From Gilvirhabdus luticola (GTDB lineage: Bacteria; Bacteroidota; Bacteroidia; Flavobacteriales; Flavobacteriaceae), in assembly GCF_032583975.1 (NCBI RefSeq), contig NZ_JAWHTF010000002.1: DNA of 64,000 nucleotides, one strand, 5' to 3'. The notes below the pieces were generated by a model, which saw nothing but the letters and a program-made list of their open reading frames with translations, was not told the DNA's origin and ran no database searches. The position numbers were made by a program, and so were the translations under genes. The number at the start of each line of letters is the position of its first letter. Within the stretch, counting starts at the first letter, position 1. Shown in pieces: positions 35,638 to 43,270 of the stretch.

Positions 35638-36387
35638 ATGGCAAAATTAAAAAGCATAATAAAGATCGAAGGCACCCTAGACGATCTTACCTTTTACAAG
35701 GGCAAAGAAGGGTATTTAGTAAAAACCAAAGGTGGTGTAAGTGCAAATCGTATTAAAAACGATCCATCCTTTGCAAGAACAAGAGAAAATGGCACCGAAT
35801 TCGGAAATGCTGCTACAAGTGGCAAAGAGTTACGAAGAGCCATACTCGACCTGTTAACCGATGCGAAAGACGATAGGGTAACCTCGCGTTTAACGCAGGT
35901 AATGAGCAGAGTAAAAAATGCAGATACGATCTCTCCAAGAGGACAGAGAAATGTGGCAGTAGGGATCACTACACCGCAAGGAAAGTTGAGTCTAATCGGT
36001 TTCAATTTTAACATTGATGCAATTTTAAGTGCTGTACTCTTAACAGATTACACCTTAAATGCAACAACAGGTGAAGTTGAAATTATCGATTTTATTCCAG
36101 ATCAAAACTTGAGCAAACCAGAAGGGGCCACACATTTAAGCCTTACATCTGGGTTCTTAAATCTCGATTTTGCATCTGGTGATCATGATTTGATAACAAG
36201 TCCGGTGGTCAACTTACCAATAGACAACACGACGTCTACGGTAACCTTAACACCACCTTCAGTGCCTACAGGCAGTGGAAATTCATTTTACTTTTTAAAA
36301 ATAGCGTTCTATCAGGAAGTAAACAGCATTCAATATGCCCTAAATAACGGAGCATATAATGCTTTACAATTGTTGGATATTATTTAA
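35638..36387 (+). CDS. Conserved Bacteroidota protein of unknown function
   Basis: From ATG at 35638 the protein has 249 residues; a start at 35611 adds only nine residues without family likeness. The first 120 residues are very basic and conserved in type: KSIIKIEGTLDDLTFYK, then KTKGGVSANRI, FARTRENGTEFGNA and SPRGQRNVA. I recognise this as a recurrent family in Bacteroidota genomes, with no known function. The rest is beta-rich and more variable. It has no signal peptide. A strong terminator follows 19 bp after its stop, so it is transcribed alone. Iterons and a palindrome lie upstream. Confidence 0.75.
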   Translation: MAKLKSIIKIEGTLDDLTFYKGKEGYLVKTKGGVSANRIKNDPSFARTRENGTEFGNAATSGKELRRAILDLLTDAKDDRVTSRLTQVMSRVKNADTISPRGQRNVAVGITTPQGKLSLIGFNFNIDAILSAVLLTDYTLNATTGEVEIIDFIPDQNLSKPEGATHLSLTSGFLNLDFASGDHDLITSPVVNLPIDNTTSTVTLTPPSVPTGSGNSFYFLKIAFYQEVNSIQYALNNGAYNALQLLDII

Positions 36388-36405
36388 ATTAATAAAAGTG
36401 AATGT

Positions 36406-36434
36406 AAAAGAGGATGCTTTGCATCCTCTTTTTT
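36406..36434 (+). terminator. Rho-independent terminator
   Basis: A perfect 12-bp stem (36406-36417 with 36421-36432), three-base TTT loop and T-rich tail follow the conserved gene at 35638-36387. The stem ends in A/T runs, so it could serve in both directions, including for the convergent epimerase operon. Confidence 0.85.
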
Positions 36435-36435
36435 C

Positions 36436-36586
36436 TGTCATTCAGAAGGAGTGCACATGACTGAAGAGTCCCTTGTCATTCAAAGTGAGTACACTACCGA
36501 AGAATCTCTTTGTAATTGAGAAGGAGTGCACATGACTGAAGAATTCCTTGTCATTCAGAGGGAACCTGCGACTGAAGAATCTCACC
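36436..36586. repeat. Four tandem degenerate ~38-bp GTCATTC repeats
   Basis: Units begin at 36436, 36474, 36511 and 36549 with TGTCATTC (TGTAATTG in the third), contain ACTGAAGA or ACCGAAGA, and end AATCTC or a degraded form. Each can pair ATTC with GAAT at its ends. Units 1 and 3 share GAGTGCACATGACTGAAGA, so they were copied more recently from each other than from unit 2. Confidence 0.75.
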
Positions 36587-36600
36587 AATCAAAACAAACT

Positions 36601-36648
36601 GTCATTGCGAGGAATACAGACCGAAGTATTTGGAGACGTGGCAATCTC
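36601..36648. repeat. GTC-ATTGC...GCAAT-CTC hairpin repeat
   Basis: The 48-bp unit starts GTCATTGCGAGG and ends GTGGCAATCTC. ATTGC pairs with GCAAT. The same GTC head and CTC tail bracket different stems in the other repeats of the window (36475, 36550, 38071, 38466-38491, 45518). Confidence 0.7.
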
Positions 36649-36756
36649 TAGCTTGTCATTACAATACAGACATTTACCGTCTATAGTTCAATATATATAA
36701 TAAAACACAATCAACTTGAATTTCCAACAATTTCGGAATAAATTGCCATCGTTTTA

Positions 36757-36926
36757 GACTTCGGGACCCGTAGCTGAAATATCCGTTTAAACAAAAGCTG
36801 TTTAAAATTCCGTATTACGGAATTGAGTTCTTTTTGTTTAGGATATAAAGCGTGACGGGTGAACAAAAAAACGAAGGCTAGACTTTTTTGTTACTTTTTT
36901 GGGCAATGCAAAAAAGTAAAAGACAC
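36757..36926 (+). repeat. Structured intergenic element, copy A
   Basis: The element starts GACTTCGGGACCCGT, whose parts pair with ACGGGT (36855) and CGAAG (36872). It contains a perfect 9-bp palindrome (36806-36824). It ends with CTAGACTTTTTTG (36878-36890), a perfect 11-bp hairpin (36891-36901 with 36909-36919, loop GGCAATG) and AGACAC. The same 3' part occurs at 43406-43458 with changed but still paired stem bases. Confidence 0.7.
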
Positions 36927-36967
36927 CAACTAAAAAGATTAATTATTAAAAAAGAATAAAGTTAACT

Positions 36968-37936
36968 TCACTTTATAAACCAATCCCAAGCACGCTTCAA
37001 ACCTTCTTCAACAGAAACCTCCGGTTTATACCCTAATAACCGTTCAGCTTTAGAAACATCAGCCAAACTATCCTTAACATCTCCTTGTCGTTGAGGGCCA
37101 TAAGTAGCTTCCAAATCAGATTGTGCAGCAGATCTCAAAACATGCCATAGAGTGTTAACACTAATGCGTTCACCACAGGCCACATTAAACACCTCGTTAG
37201 AGGCCTCTTTAGGAGCAAAAAACCCCTTAATATTAGCTTGCACAGCATTATCAATATAGGTAAAATCTCGGGTTTGCTCACCATCACCATGAATGGTTGG
37301 ACGCTTGCCATCTTTTAAGGCTTGCATAAACAAAGGAATGACAGCAGCATAAGCACCATTAGGGCTTTGTTTGGGTCCAAAGACATTAAAATAGCGCAGT
37401 CCAATGGTATCAGTGTTATAGGTTTTACCAAAAACTTCGGCATAGAGTTCGTTCACATATTTAGTAACGGCATAAGGTGAGAGCGGTTTACCAATACTAG
37501 CTTCAACTTTTGGCAAAGCCTTGCTGTCTCCATAGGTTGAACTGGACGCAGCATATACCAAGCGTTTCACAGTGTCACTATCTTTTAAGGCAATAAGCAT
37601 ATTCAAAAAGCCATCAATATTCACTGTATTGGTAGTAGCTGGATCATGGATAGAACGCGGTACAGAGCCCAATGCAGCTTGATGAGAGACATAATCCATA
37701 CCCTGCATAGCGTCTTTACAAGTTTGCAAGTCCCTGATATCACCTTCAATCAATTCAAATGCTGGATGACTCTCAAATTCCATTAAATTCTCTCGATACC
37801 CATTTGAAAAATCATCCAAAACACGCACCAATTTGGCTTCATGATCTAATAAATATCCCACAAGATTAGAGCCGATAAACCCGGCTCCACCTGTAACTAA
37901 AAATGAATATTTTGAAAGGTCTTTTTTATGGTACAT
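36968..37936 (-). CDS. wbpP: UDP-N-acetylhexosamine 4-epimerase, WbpP/TviC-like
   Basis: The protein has 322 residues of the extended SDR family. The NAD-binding GGAGFIGSN is at about 16-24. The Ser of AASSSTYGDS and the YxxxK of SPYAVTKYVNELYAEVF form the active site. GKPLSPYAVTK, GLRYFNVFGP and NGAYAAVIP are characteristic of WbpP (UDP-GlcNAc/GalNAc 4-epimerase). With the WbpO-like dehydrogenase 0.6 kb upstream it would make UDP-GalNAcA. The two genes are separated by a plus-strand GIY-YIG gene and its repeats. A UDP-glucuronate epimerase activity is less likely. Confidence 0.85.
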   Translation of the reverse strand: MYHKKDLSKYSFLVTGGAGFIGSNLVGYLLDHEAKLVRVLDDFSNGYRENLMEFESHPAFELIEGDIRDLQTCKDAMQGMDYVSHQAALGSVPRSIHDPATTNTVNIDGFLNMLIALKDSDTVKRLVYAASSSTYGDSKALPKVEASIGKPLSPYAVTKYVNELYAEVFGKTYNTDTIGLRYFNVFGPKQSPNGAYAAVIPLFMQALKDGKRPTIHGDGEQTRDFTYIDNAVQANIKGFFAPKEASNEVFNVACGERISVNTLWHVLRSAAQSDLEATYGPQRQGDVKDSLADVSKAERLLGYKPEVSVEEGLKRAWDWFIK

Positions 37937-38068
37937 ATATTAAGATTGGGTTAAAATGTAAATGTAATGTTTTTTACAGTATTTTGTAATAACGAATTAT
38001 AACATTGAGTTAATCTTTGAATGTGGCCAAAATGAAGACTGAAACCTATTTACTAACCAAAAGCCTAC

Positions 38069-38094
38069 TTGTCATTCCTGCGAAGGCAGGAATC
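38069..38094 (+). repeat. Left inverted hairpin repeat
   Basis: It begins TTGTCATTCCTGCGAAGG and ends CAGGAATC. The inner 8-bp stem ATTCCTGC/GCAGGAAT closes on a GAAG loop. Its exact reverse complement lies at 38468-38493. Confidence 0.9.
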
Positions 38095-38116
38095 TACTGA
38101 TTAAGCTAATACTGTA

Positions 38117-38419
38117 ATGCATAAAACCATACACCAATATTACCTTTACATTTTAACCAATAAAACTTGCGGTACTTTGTATATTGGAGTTACAAACGAT
38201 TTGGAGCGCAGAATGTTCGAGCATAAAAACGAACTGATTGAAGGCTTTACCAAAAAATACGGTTTAAAAAAATTAATCTATTTTGAAACGTTTCAATATA
38301 TAAATGATGCGATAAAACGGGAAAAAAATATGAAAAAATGGAAACGAGAATGGAAAATAAGTTTAATAGAAAAGGACAACCCTAATTGGGTTGATTTATC
38401 CAAAGATTGGACATTTTAA
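38117..38419 (+). CDS. GIY-YIG nuclease superfamily protein
   Basis: The protein has 100 residues, a single GIY-YIG (UvrC N-terminal/URI-type) domain. The motif is YYLYILTNKTCGTLYIGVT (residues 8-26). The catalytic Arg is in NDLERRMFEHK. The acidic residue comes with KKLIYFETFQYINDA, followed by the basic KREKNMKKWKREWK helix. Such small stand-alone proteins are common in Bacteroidota and have no established role. Perfect 26-bp inverted repeats flank the gene, and it runs against its neighbours, which suggests insertion. It may nick or cleave at the palindromic repeats, but this is inference. Confidence 0.88.
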   Translation: MHKTIHQYYLYILTNKTCGTLYIGVTNDLERRMFEHKNELIEGFTKKYGLKKLIYFETFQYINDAIKREKNMKKWKREWKISLIEKDNPNWVDLSKDWTF

Positions 38420-38467
38420 ATTGATTGACGGAGTTTAATACCTTAAAAACATTATAACTTTTAAGTG

Positions 38468-38493
38468 GATTCCTGCCTTCGCAGGAATGACAA
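38468..38493 (-). repeat. Right inverted hairpin repeat
   Basis: Exact reverse complement of 38069-38094, lying 48 bp after the GIY-YIG stop. Beyond the 26 bp the match continues in part (three of the next four bases inward). Confidence 0.9.
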
Positions 38494-38518
38494 TATGACT
38501 TAATTTTGATAAACTTAT

Positions 38519-39808
38519 TTACAACCTCGCATCAACCAAGTGTCTAGGAAACAACGACTTCACATCAAATACTACCGCAGTATCAGATTTTAACCGTTCT
38601 AGATCAAGCTCCAGAAATTCCCGGTGCCCAACCGCCAGAACAATAGCATCATACGTAGTATGCAATTTTGTAGGACATGATAATAAATTCAATTGATACT
38701 CTTCTTGAACCTCATCAGCCGACGCCCAGGGATCATAAACATCAACGGCAACATCATAGGTTTCAAATTCACGAATGATATCAATAGCTCTTGAATTTCT
38801 GATATCCGGACAGTTTTCCTTAAAGGTAATGCCCAAAACCAAAGCCCTACTGTTTTTAATGCGCGTCCCTTTTTTGATCATCATCTTCACCGTTTCAGAA
38901 GCGACATAACTTCCCATACTGTCATTCATCTTACGCCCTGCTAATATGATTTCGGGGGTATATCCTGTTTCAATGGCTTTTTGAGCCAGATAATAAGGGT
39001 CAACACCAATACAATGCCCACCAACCAGACCAGGTGTAAAATTAATAAAGTTCCATTTGGTCCCAGCGGCTTCAAGCACAGCTTTGGTATCAATATCCAA
39101 CAATCTAAATATTTTAGATAGCTCATTAACAAAAGCAATATTGATGTCACGCTGTGAGTTTTCAATGACTTTGGCAGCTTCAGCAACTTTAATGGATGGA
39201 GCCATATGGGTTCCAGCAGTGATAATAGACTTATACAAATCATCAACGCGTTGAGCAACTTCTGGAGTCGAACCAGAAGTGACTTTAAGTATTTTAGTTA
39301 CAGTATGATTCTTATCTCCTGGATTGATACGTTCTGGTGAATAACCAGCATAAAAATCTTGATTAAAGACTAAACCAGACTGTCTCTCCAGAATGGGAAC
39401 ACAGATATCTTCTGTAACACCAGGATACACTGTAGATTCATAGATTACTAGATCACCAGGTTTTAGGACGCTTCCTACAGTTTCACTGGAAGTAATTAGC
39501 GGTATAAAAATAGGCTTATTCAAATCGTCCGTAGGTGTTGGCACCGTAACGATATAGATGTTAGCAACTTTGAGCTCATGGATTTGATCGGTGATAAATA
39601 GACCATTAGCATCTGACATTTTATGTTGCAACACCTCTTGCAAAACTTCCTGTTCAACCTCCAGTGTTTTATCTATACTCCTATTAAGTTCTGCAACACG
39701 TTTAGAGTTGATATCAAAGCCAACAACGGGAAATTGTTTGGCGAATTCCACAGAAAGTGGCAGGCCAACATACCCTAATCCAATAATAGCAATTTTAGTG
39801 TTCTCCAT
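38519..39808 (-). CDS. wbpO: UDP-N-acetylhexosamine 6-dehydrogenase, WbpO/TviB-like
   Basis: The protein has 429 residues of the UDP-glucose/GDP-mannose dehydrogenase family. The NAD loop is IAIIGLGYVGLPLS (5-18). The catalytic Cys is near 265 in GLVGGHCIGVDPYYL. YESTVYPGVTEDICVP, GYSPERINPGD, KVAEAAKVIENSQRDINIA and ITFKENCPDIRNSRA match TviB/WbpO rather than Ugd. It oxidises UDP-GlcNAc or UDP-GalNAc to the uronic acid with two NAD+. Together with the WbpP-like epimerase it supplies UDP-GalNAcA. The next gene upstream is the Wzc-like kinase (51 bp gap). Confidence 0.9.
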   Translation of the reverse strand: MENTKIAIIGLGYVGLPLSVEFAKQFPVVGFDINSKRVAELNRSIDKTLEVEQEVLQEVLQHKMSDANGLFITDQIHELKVANIYIVTVPTPTDDLNKPIFIPLITSSETVGSVLKPGDLVIYESTVYPGVTEDICVPILERQSGLVFNQDFYAGYSPERINPGDKNHTVTKILKVTSGSTPEVAQRVDDLYKSIITAGTHMAPSIKVAEAAKVIENSQRDINIAFVNELSKIFRLLDIDTKAVLEAAGTKWNFINFTPGLVGGHCIGVDPYYLAQKAIETGYTPEIILAGRKMNDSMGSYVASETVKMMIKKGTRIKNSRALVLGITFKENCPDIRNSRAIDIIREFETYDVAVDVYDPWASADEVQEEYQLNLLSCPTKLHTTYDAIVLAVGHREFLELDLERLKSDTAVVFDVKSLFPRHLVDARL

Positions 39809-39859
39809 AGAAAAGATTAAGATTCAAAATTAAATAAGTAAAGTTCATGATTAGTTTGC

Positions 39860-42340
39860 TCAAATACGTTTTATAAAGGTTTTGATTCTTCCTAACAGGG
39901 TATTAGATTTCGAATTCTCAAGATAAGTATTACCATATTGGCCATAACCGTAACCATAACCATAACCGTAACCATAACCATAGCCATAATTATGATTTGT
40001 CTTATGTTTATAAAAATTCAAAACAAAATGTACGTTCTTTATTTCACCGATCTTGTGCTTTATATTGACAATTTGCAACATCCCTTTTTTAGTATAATCT
40101 AAACGCACCATAAATAAAGTCGCATCGGCATGCTGTGTGAGTGTGAGTGCATCAGTGACAAGAGCAATGGGTGGTGTGTCTAAAATGATAATATCATAGG
40201 TTTCTCGCAAACTTGTTATGAGTTCATTTAGTTTAGGATCCATCAAAAGTTCAGAAGGGTTGGGTGGCACTGGTCCTGACGTTATAACATCAAAATTATC
40301 AATATGTGTATGATTCAATACATCATTTAAGGACCTATCCTCAATGAGATAATTAACAATACCCTTATCGTTCGTGATATCAAAGTCGTTGAATATTTTA
40401 GGCTTACGCAAATCCAATCCTAATAATATGGTTTTTTTTCCTGACAAAGCGTATGCAGTAGCAACATTGATAGAACAAAAAGTTTTGCCCTCACCACTAA
40501 CAGATGAGGTAATCATGAGCGTTTTACCACCTTTTGTCTTTTGTTTTTTGAATATAAACTGTAAACTGGAGCGAATAGAACGAAAAGACTCAGACACAGC
40601 AGATTTAGGTTTTTCATAGACAACAAGATTATTATGATAACGATATTTTCCTATCAATCCCAAAATAGGAATTTTTGAAAGACGCTCAATTTCATCGGAA
40701 CCATGAATAGTGTTGTCTAATAGAAAAACAATAAAAATTAAGAGCATTGGAGTAAAAAAACCAACCATCAAAGCCAACCAATAATTCAAACTCTTATTAG
40801 GTCCAATGAGACCAGCACCAATATCTTTAGCCTCATCAATGGGTATAATATCAGATACATTGGCAGCTTTGACTATCGCAGCCTCACTGCGTTTGTCCAT
40901 ATAAACATTATAAGACTCCTGCCCAATATCCAGTCTTCGTTGGATTCTTAAATATTCCTGCTGATCTTCTGGTAAATCACTCAACTTGGATTCTAAATTA
41001 GCTATATTCCGATTAAGAGAACGTAAATAATCACGAATTGTATTTTTGGTAGCATCAATAGTTTCTAATAAAACATTCTTTTCGGCATCGATCTGCCGAT
41101 CAATATCTTTAAACAAGTCAGATTCTTCACGTGTAGTATATTCCAAATTTTGCCTTTCTATAGCCAAACTGGTAATTTTACCAACGCCACTGACAATATT
41201 GCCTTCAGTGATACCAACAGAAGTTGGTGCAGCTATATTCGTATAGTCTGTTTTTGTTTGTAAATAATCTTTCAGCGCATCCAAATAATTGAGTTTGGTT
41301 AGCTCATCTTCTTTGTTAAGTTCAAACTGCCGTAATTGCGATGAAACCTGTGCCATTTCATCATCAACATCAAACACCTTATTTTCTTTTCTAAAGGTAT
41401 TCATCTCATTAATTACATTTTTTAAATCAGTGCTCACTGCTGCAAGACTACTATCAATAAACTTAATTGTGTTCGTAGCATACAAGTTTTTTCGCTTCAA
41501 TTCAGACTCGCTTAAAATAACAGTCGTAGTATTTAAATAATCAACAATCATGGATTTATTAGTACCAGATAAAGCTAATTGCAAAACAGAAGAAGATCCT
41601 CCTAATGGTCTAACCGCAATGCCATTTTTATAAGTATTTACAATCCCATCAAAGTTAGAAAATTGCACATAAAACTCAGAATTTGGTGAGATTGGATTCG
41701 AATTGCGTTTATACAAAGTAAAGTTTAAAAACGGTAGAGAAACTGCCTCGCCTATTTTAAACTTTTGACGAAAATCACCTAATGGCAATGCTGTGCGGTA
41801 TTTTGATTTAGTATTATCATATCGCTGCACAGTTGCATTCTCAGATTCAAAAGTTGCAAAAATTTCATATTCAGTATCATTTAAAAATCGAATTCCGATA
41901 GGAAAATGCAATATTTGACCTTGACTTTTATCAAGTTCAAGATAAAAAGGGGCATTTTTATAAATATTTTCTAGTCTGTATCTTCCTTGCACATAATATC
42001 CTAAATAGAACTGCAATGAATCAACGACCAGTTCATTATGACTTCGTGTTTTAAGAGATGTAATAACACGACCAACCTTACCTGATACACCACCCCAATT
42101 AAACGAAATGCTAGTATTAGCTGTAAAAAATGGATTTTGCTCATTTTCGATAGAAACCAGTGAACTTAAACGATAGACATTTTGTTTGCGAACATTGATA
42201 AAATAGGCAATAATAAACGAAACGCCAATGCTCAAAAAAACGAGCTTCCAGAGATTTAAAGCCTTAAATAAAAAGCCTCGAAAATCAAAAGTCATGCCTC
42301 TAACTTCTTCCTGTCCTAAATCATCAAACTCTGAATCCAT
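39860..42340 (-). CDS. wzc: Wzc-like polysaccharide co-polymerase / BY-type tyrosine kinase with Tyr-Gly tail
   Basis: The protein has 826 residues. An N-terminal Wzz-type membrane domain (helix about 30-50) is followed by a long periplasmic coiled coil and a second helix near 515-535. A cytoplasmic BY-kinase domain then has Walker A SSVSGEGKTF (about 611-620), Walker A' LLGLDLRKP and Walker B IIILDTPP. The C-terminal tail has eight Tyr-Gly pairs plus two further tyrosines, the cluster that is autophosphorylated in Wzc. It controls chain length and export with the Wza-like lipoprotein gene 4 bp upstream. The tail is encoded by a hexanucleotide repeat (39942-39989). Confidence 0.93.
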   Translation of the reverse strand: MDSEFDDLGQEEVRGMTFDFRGFLFKALNLWKLVFLSIGVSFIIAYFINVRKQNVYRLSSLVSIENEQNPFFTANTSISFNWGGVSGKVGRVITSLKTRSHNELVVDSLQFYLGYYVQGRYRLENIYKNAPFYLELDKSQGQILHFPIGIRFLNDTEYEIFATFESENATVQRYDNTKSKYRTALPLGDFRQKFKIGEAVSLPFLNFTLYKRNSNPISPNSEFYVQFSNFDGIVNTYKNGIAVRPLGGSSSVLQLALSGTNKSMIVDYLNTTTVILSESELKRKNLYATNTIKFIDSSLAAVSTDLKNVINEMNTFRKENKVFDVDDEMAQVSSQLRQFELNKEDELTKLNYLDALKDYLQTKTDYTNIAAPTSVGITEGNIVSGVGKITSLAIERQNLEYTTREESDLFKDIDRQIDAEKNVLLETIDATKNTIRDYLRSLNRNIANLESKLSDLPEDQQEYLRIQRRLDIGQESYNVYMDKRSEAAIVKAANVSDIIPIDEAKDIGAGLIGPNKSLNYWLALMVGFFTPMLLIFIVFLLDNTIHGSDEIERLSKIPILGLIGKYRYHNNLVVYEKPKSAVSESFRSIRSSLQFIFKKQKTKGGKTLMITSSVSGEGKTFCSINVATAYALSGKKTILLGLDLRKPKIFNDFDITNDKGIVNYLIEDRSLNDVLNHTHIDNFDVITSGPVPPNPSELLMDPKLNELITSLRETYDIIILDTPPIALVTDALTLTQHADATLFMVRLDYTKKGMLQIVNIKHKIGEIKNVHFVLNFYKHKTNHNYGYGYGYGYGYGYGYGQYGNTYLENSKSNTLLGRIKTFIKRI
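39942..39989 (-). repeat. Hexanucleotide repeat coding (Tyr-Gly)8
   Basis: Eight consecutive 6-bp units TATGGT, TACGGT or TATGGC on the minus strand encode the Tyr-Gly tail of the Wzc-like kinase. The unit keeps the reading frame, so slippage would change the number of tyrosines without breaking the gene. Confidence 0.9.
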
Positions 42341-42344
42341 AACT

Positions 42345-43139
42345 TTATAGTTTAAATATTAAGATTACAGTTGTAATGACTGAAACTACAGTGAGCACAG
42401 AAGTTAAATTTTGCAAGGCAGTTGTTCCTGCTCCTAAAGCCTTTACTTTTAAAGGTTTGACATAAATCATGTCATTCGGCTGTATATAATAGTAAGGGGA
42501 TTTCATAACATTGACATCTGTTAAGTCCAAATGATGGATTTGCTGTCCTTGCGGATACTGTCTAATAATTAACACGTCTTTTCGATCACCAGTATCTCTA
42601 ATCTCTCCTGAATTAGCAATGGCCTGAAAAATATTAACTCGTTCTTGATAAAGGGTTTTGGTACCAGGGCCACCAACTTCACCGTTAATTGAAAAACGTA
42701 ATCCAGTCAATTTTACAGTGACAAATATATTTGCGGTTTCTTTAAACTGTTCATCTAATAGTTTTGACTCTATCATTTTCTCAATTTCTTCAGTAGTATA
42801 TCCTAAAACATGAATTTTCCCTAATGTAGGCACTCTAATATCACCATGTAAATCCACAGTAAAACCATCAAAATAAGCGCGTTGCTCATTTGTAGCATTC
42901 AAGTTTTGCTCTCCTATAGGATTGAATATTTGCACATTATCCTGATCCAATGCCTTAACACGAATATTCAAAATATCATTGATTTGTACACGATACGGTT
43001 TTTGCGCTTCTGTAATAATCTGTGTAGTATCGTTCAAAGCAGTTTCCTTAACTTGCAAATAAACAGTATCCTTATAGGGTACACAAGATGCAAAAAGTAT
43101 AGCTATAAGAATATTAGCAATAACCAAAAATCTCTTCAT
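42345..43139 (-). CDS. wza: Wza-like polysaccharide export lipoprotein
   Basis: From ATG at 43139 the protein has 264 residues. A start at 43157 would leave no leader, as the -7 box lies at 43162-43169, and it would put extra residues before the signal peptide. The lipoprotein signal is MKRFLVIANILIAILFASC with the lipidated Cys at 19. The Poly_export domain begins YRVQINDILNIRVKALD, and SLBB-like repeats follow (FSINGEVGGPGTKTL, YYIQPNDMIYVKPL). The C-terminus ends in a hydrophobic helix, as in Wza. It forms the outer-membrane channel for the glycan, with Wzc directly downstream. Confidence 0.92.
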   Translation of the reverse strand: MKRFLVIANILIAILFASCVPYKDTVYLQVKETALNDTTQIITEAQKPYRVQINDILNIRVKALDQDNVQIFNPIGEQNLNATNEQRAYFDGFTVDLHGDIRVPTLGKIHVLGYTTEEIEKMIESKLLDEQFKETANIFVTVKLTGLRFSINGEVGGPGTKTLYQERVNIFQAIANSGEIRDTGDRKDVLIIRQYPQGQQIHHLDLTDVNVMKSPYYYIQPNDMIYVKPLKVKALGAGTTALQNLTSVLTVVSVITTVILIFKL

Positions 43140-43161
43140 ATTGAGGCAATTTGTCAATACA

Positions 43162-43169
43162 CAAATCTA
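43162..43169 (-). promoter_or_regulatory. -7 promoter box of the wza-wzc operon
   Basis: The minus strand reads TAGATTTG, an exact TAnnTTTG box. Transcription would start about 43156, giving a leader of about 17 bases before the ATG at 43139. No clear -33 TTG is visible. Confidence 0.55.
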
Positions 43170-43270
43170 CATATTTTTTTTATTTAAGACTTATAGTATA
43201 GTTTTTAAAATTAATGTCATAAAATGAAAAAATAACTTGACTTGAAGAGGATAGGATAAAACCTTAAATC

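Larger units (their letters stand above)
36388..36967. other. Repeat-rich 580-bp gap between convergent genes
   Basis: The gap has no gene. It holds in order a rho-independent terminator, four tandem units of about 38 bp starting TGTCATTC, one longer GTCATTGC...GCAATCTC hairpin unit, and a structured element of about 170 bp ending in a perfect 11-bp hairpin. It appears to be a landing site for small palindromic repeats. Confidence 0.75.
38069..38493 (+). mobile_element. Candidate GIY-YIG mobile unit bounded by 26-bp inverted repeats
   Basis: The 425-bp segment holds only the GIY-YIG gene, with perfect 26-bp inverted repeats at its ends (38069-38094 and 38468-38493). Each repeat is itself a hairpin, ATTCCTGC-GAAG-GCAGGAAT. 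It sits between two genes expected to work in one pathway. This organisation is like a REP doublet carrying a nuclease. Mobility is inferred only. Confidence 0.5.

Noticed and set aside
35694..36014. Open frame of 106 codons opposite the conserved 249-aa gene
   Set aside because: Antisense shadow of a conserved basic domain; no own start signal.
36436..36650. Possible CRISPR array
   Set aside because: Units are degenerate, follow each other directly and have no constant repeat with unique spacers; no cas gene is near.
38941..39258. Leu-rich frame of 105 codons within the dehydrogenase gene
   Set aside because: Same strand but shifted frame inside a conserved enzyme; composition is an artefact of the frame shift.
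39942..39989. Phase-variable on/off switch in the kinase gene
   Set aside because: The repeat unit is 6 bp, so slippage changes length in frame and cannot switch the gene off.
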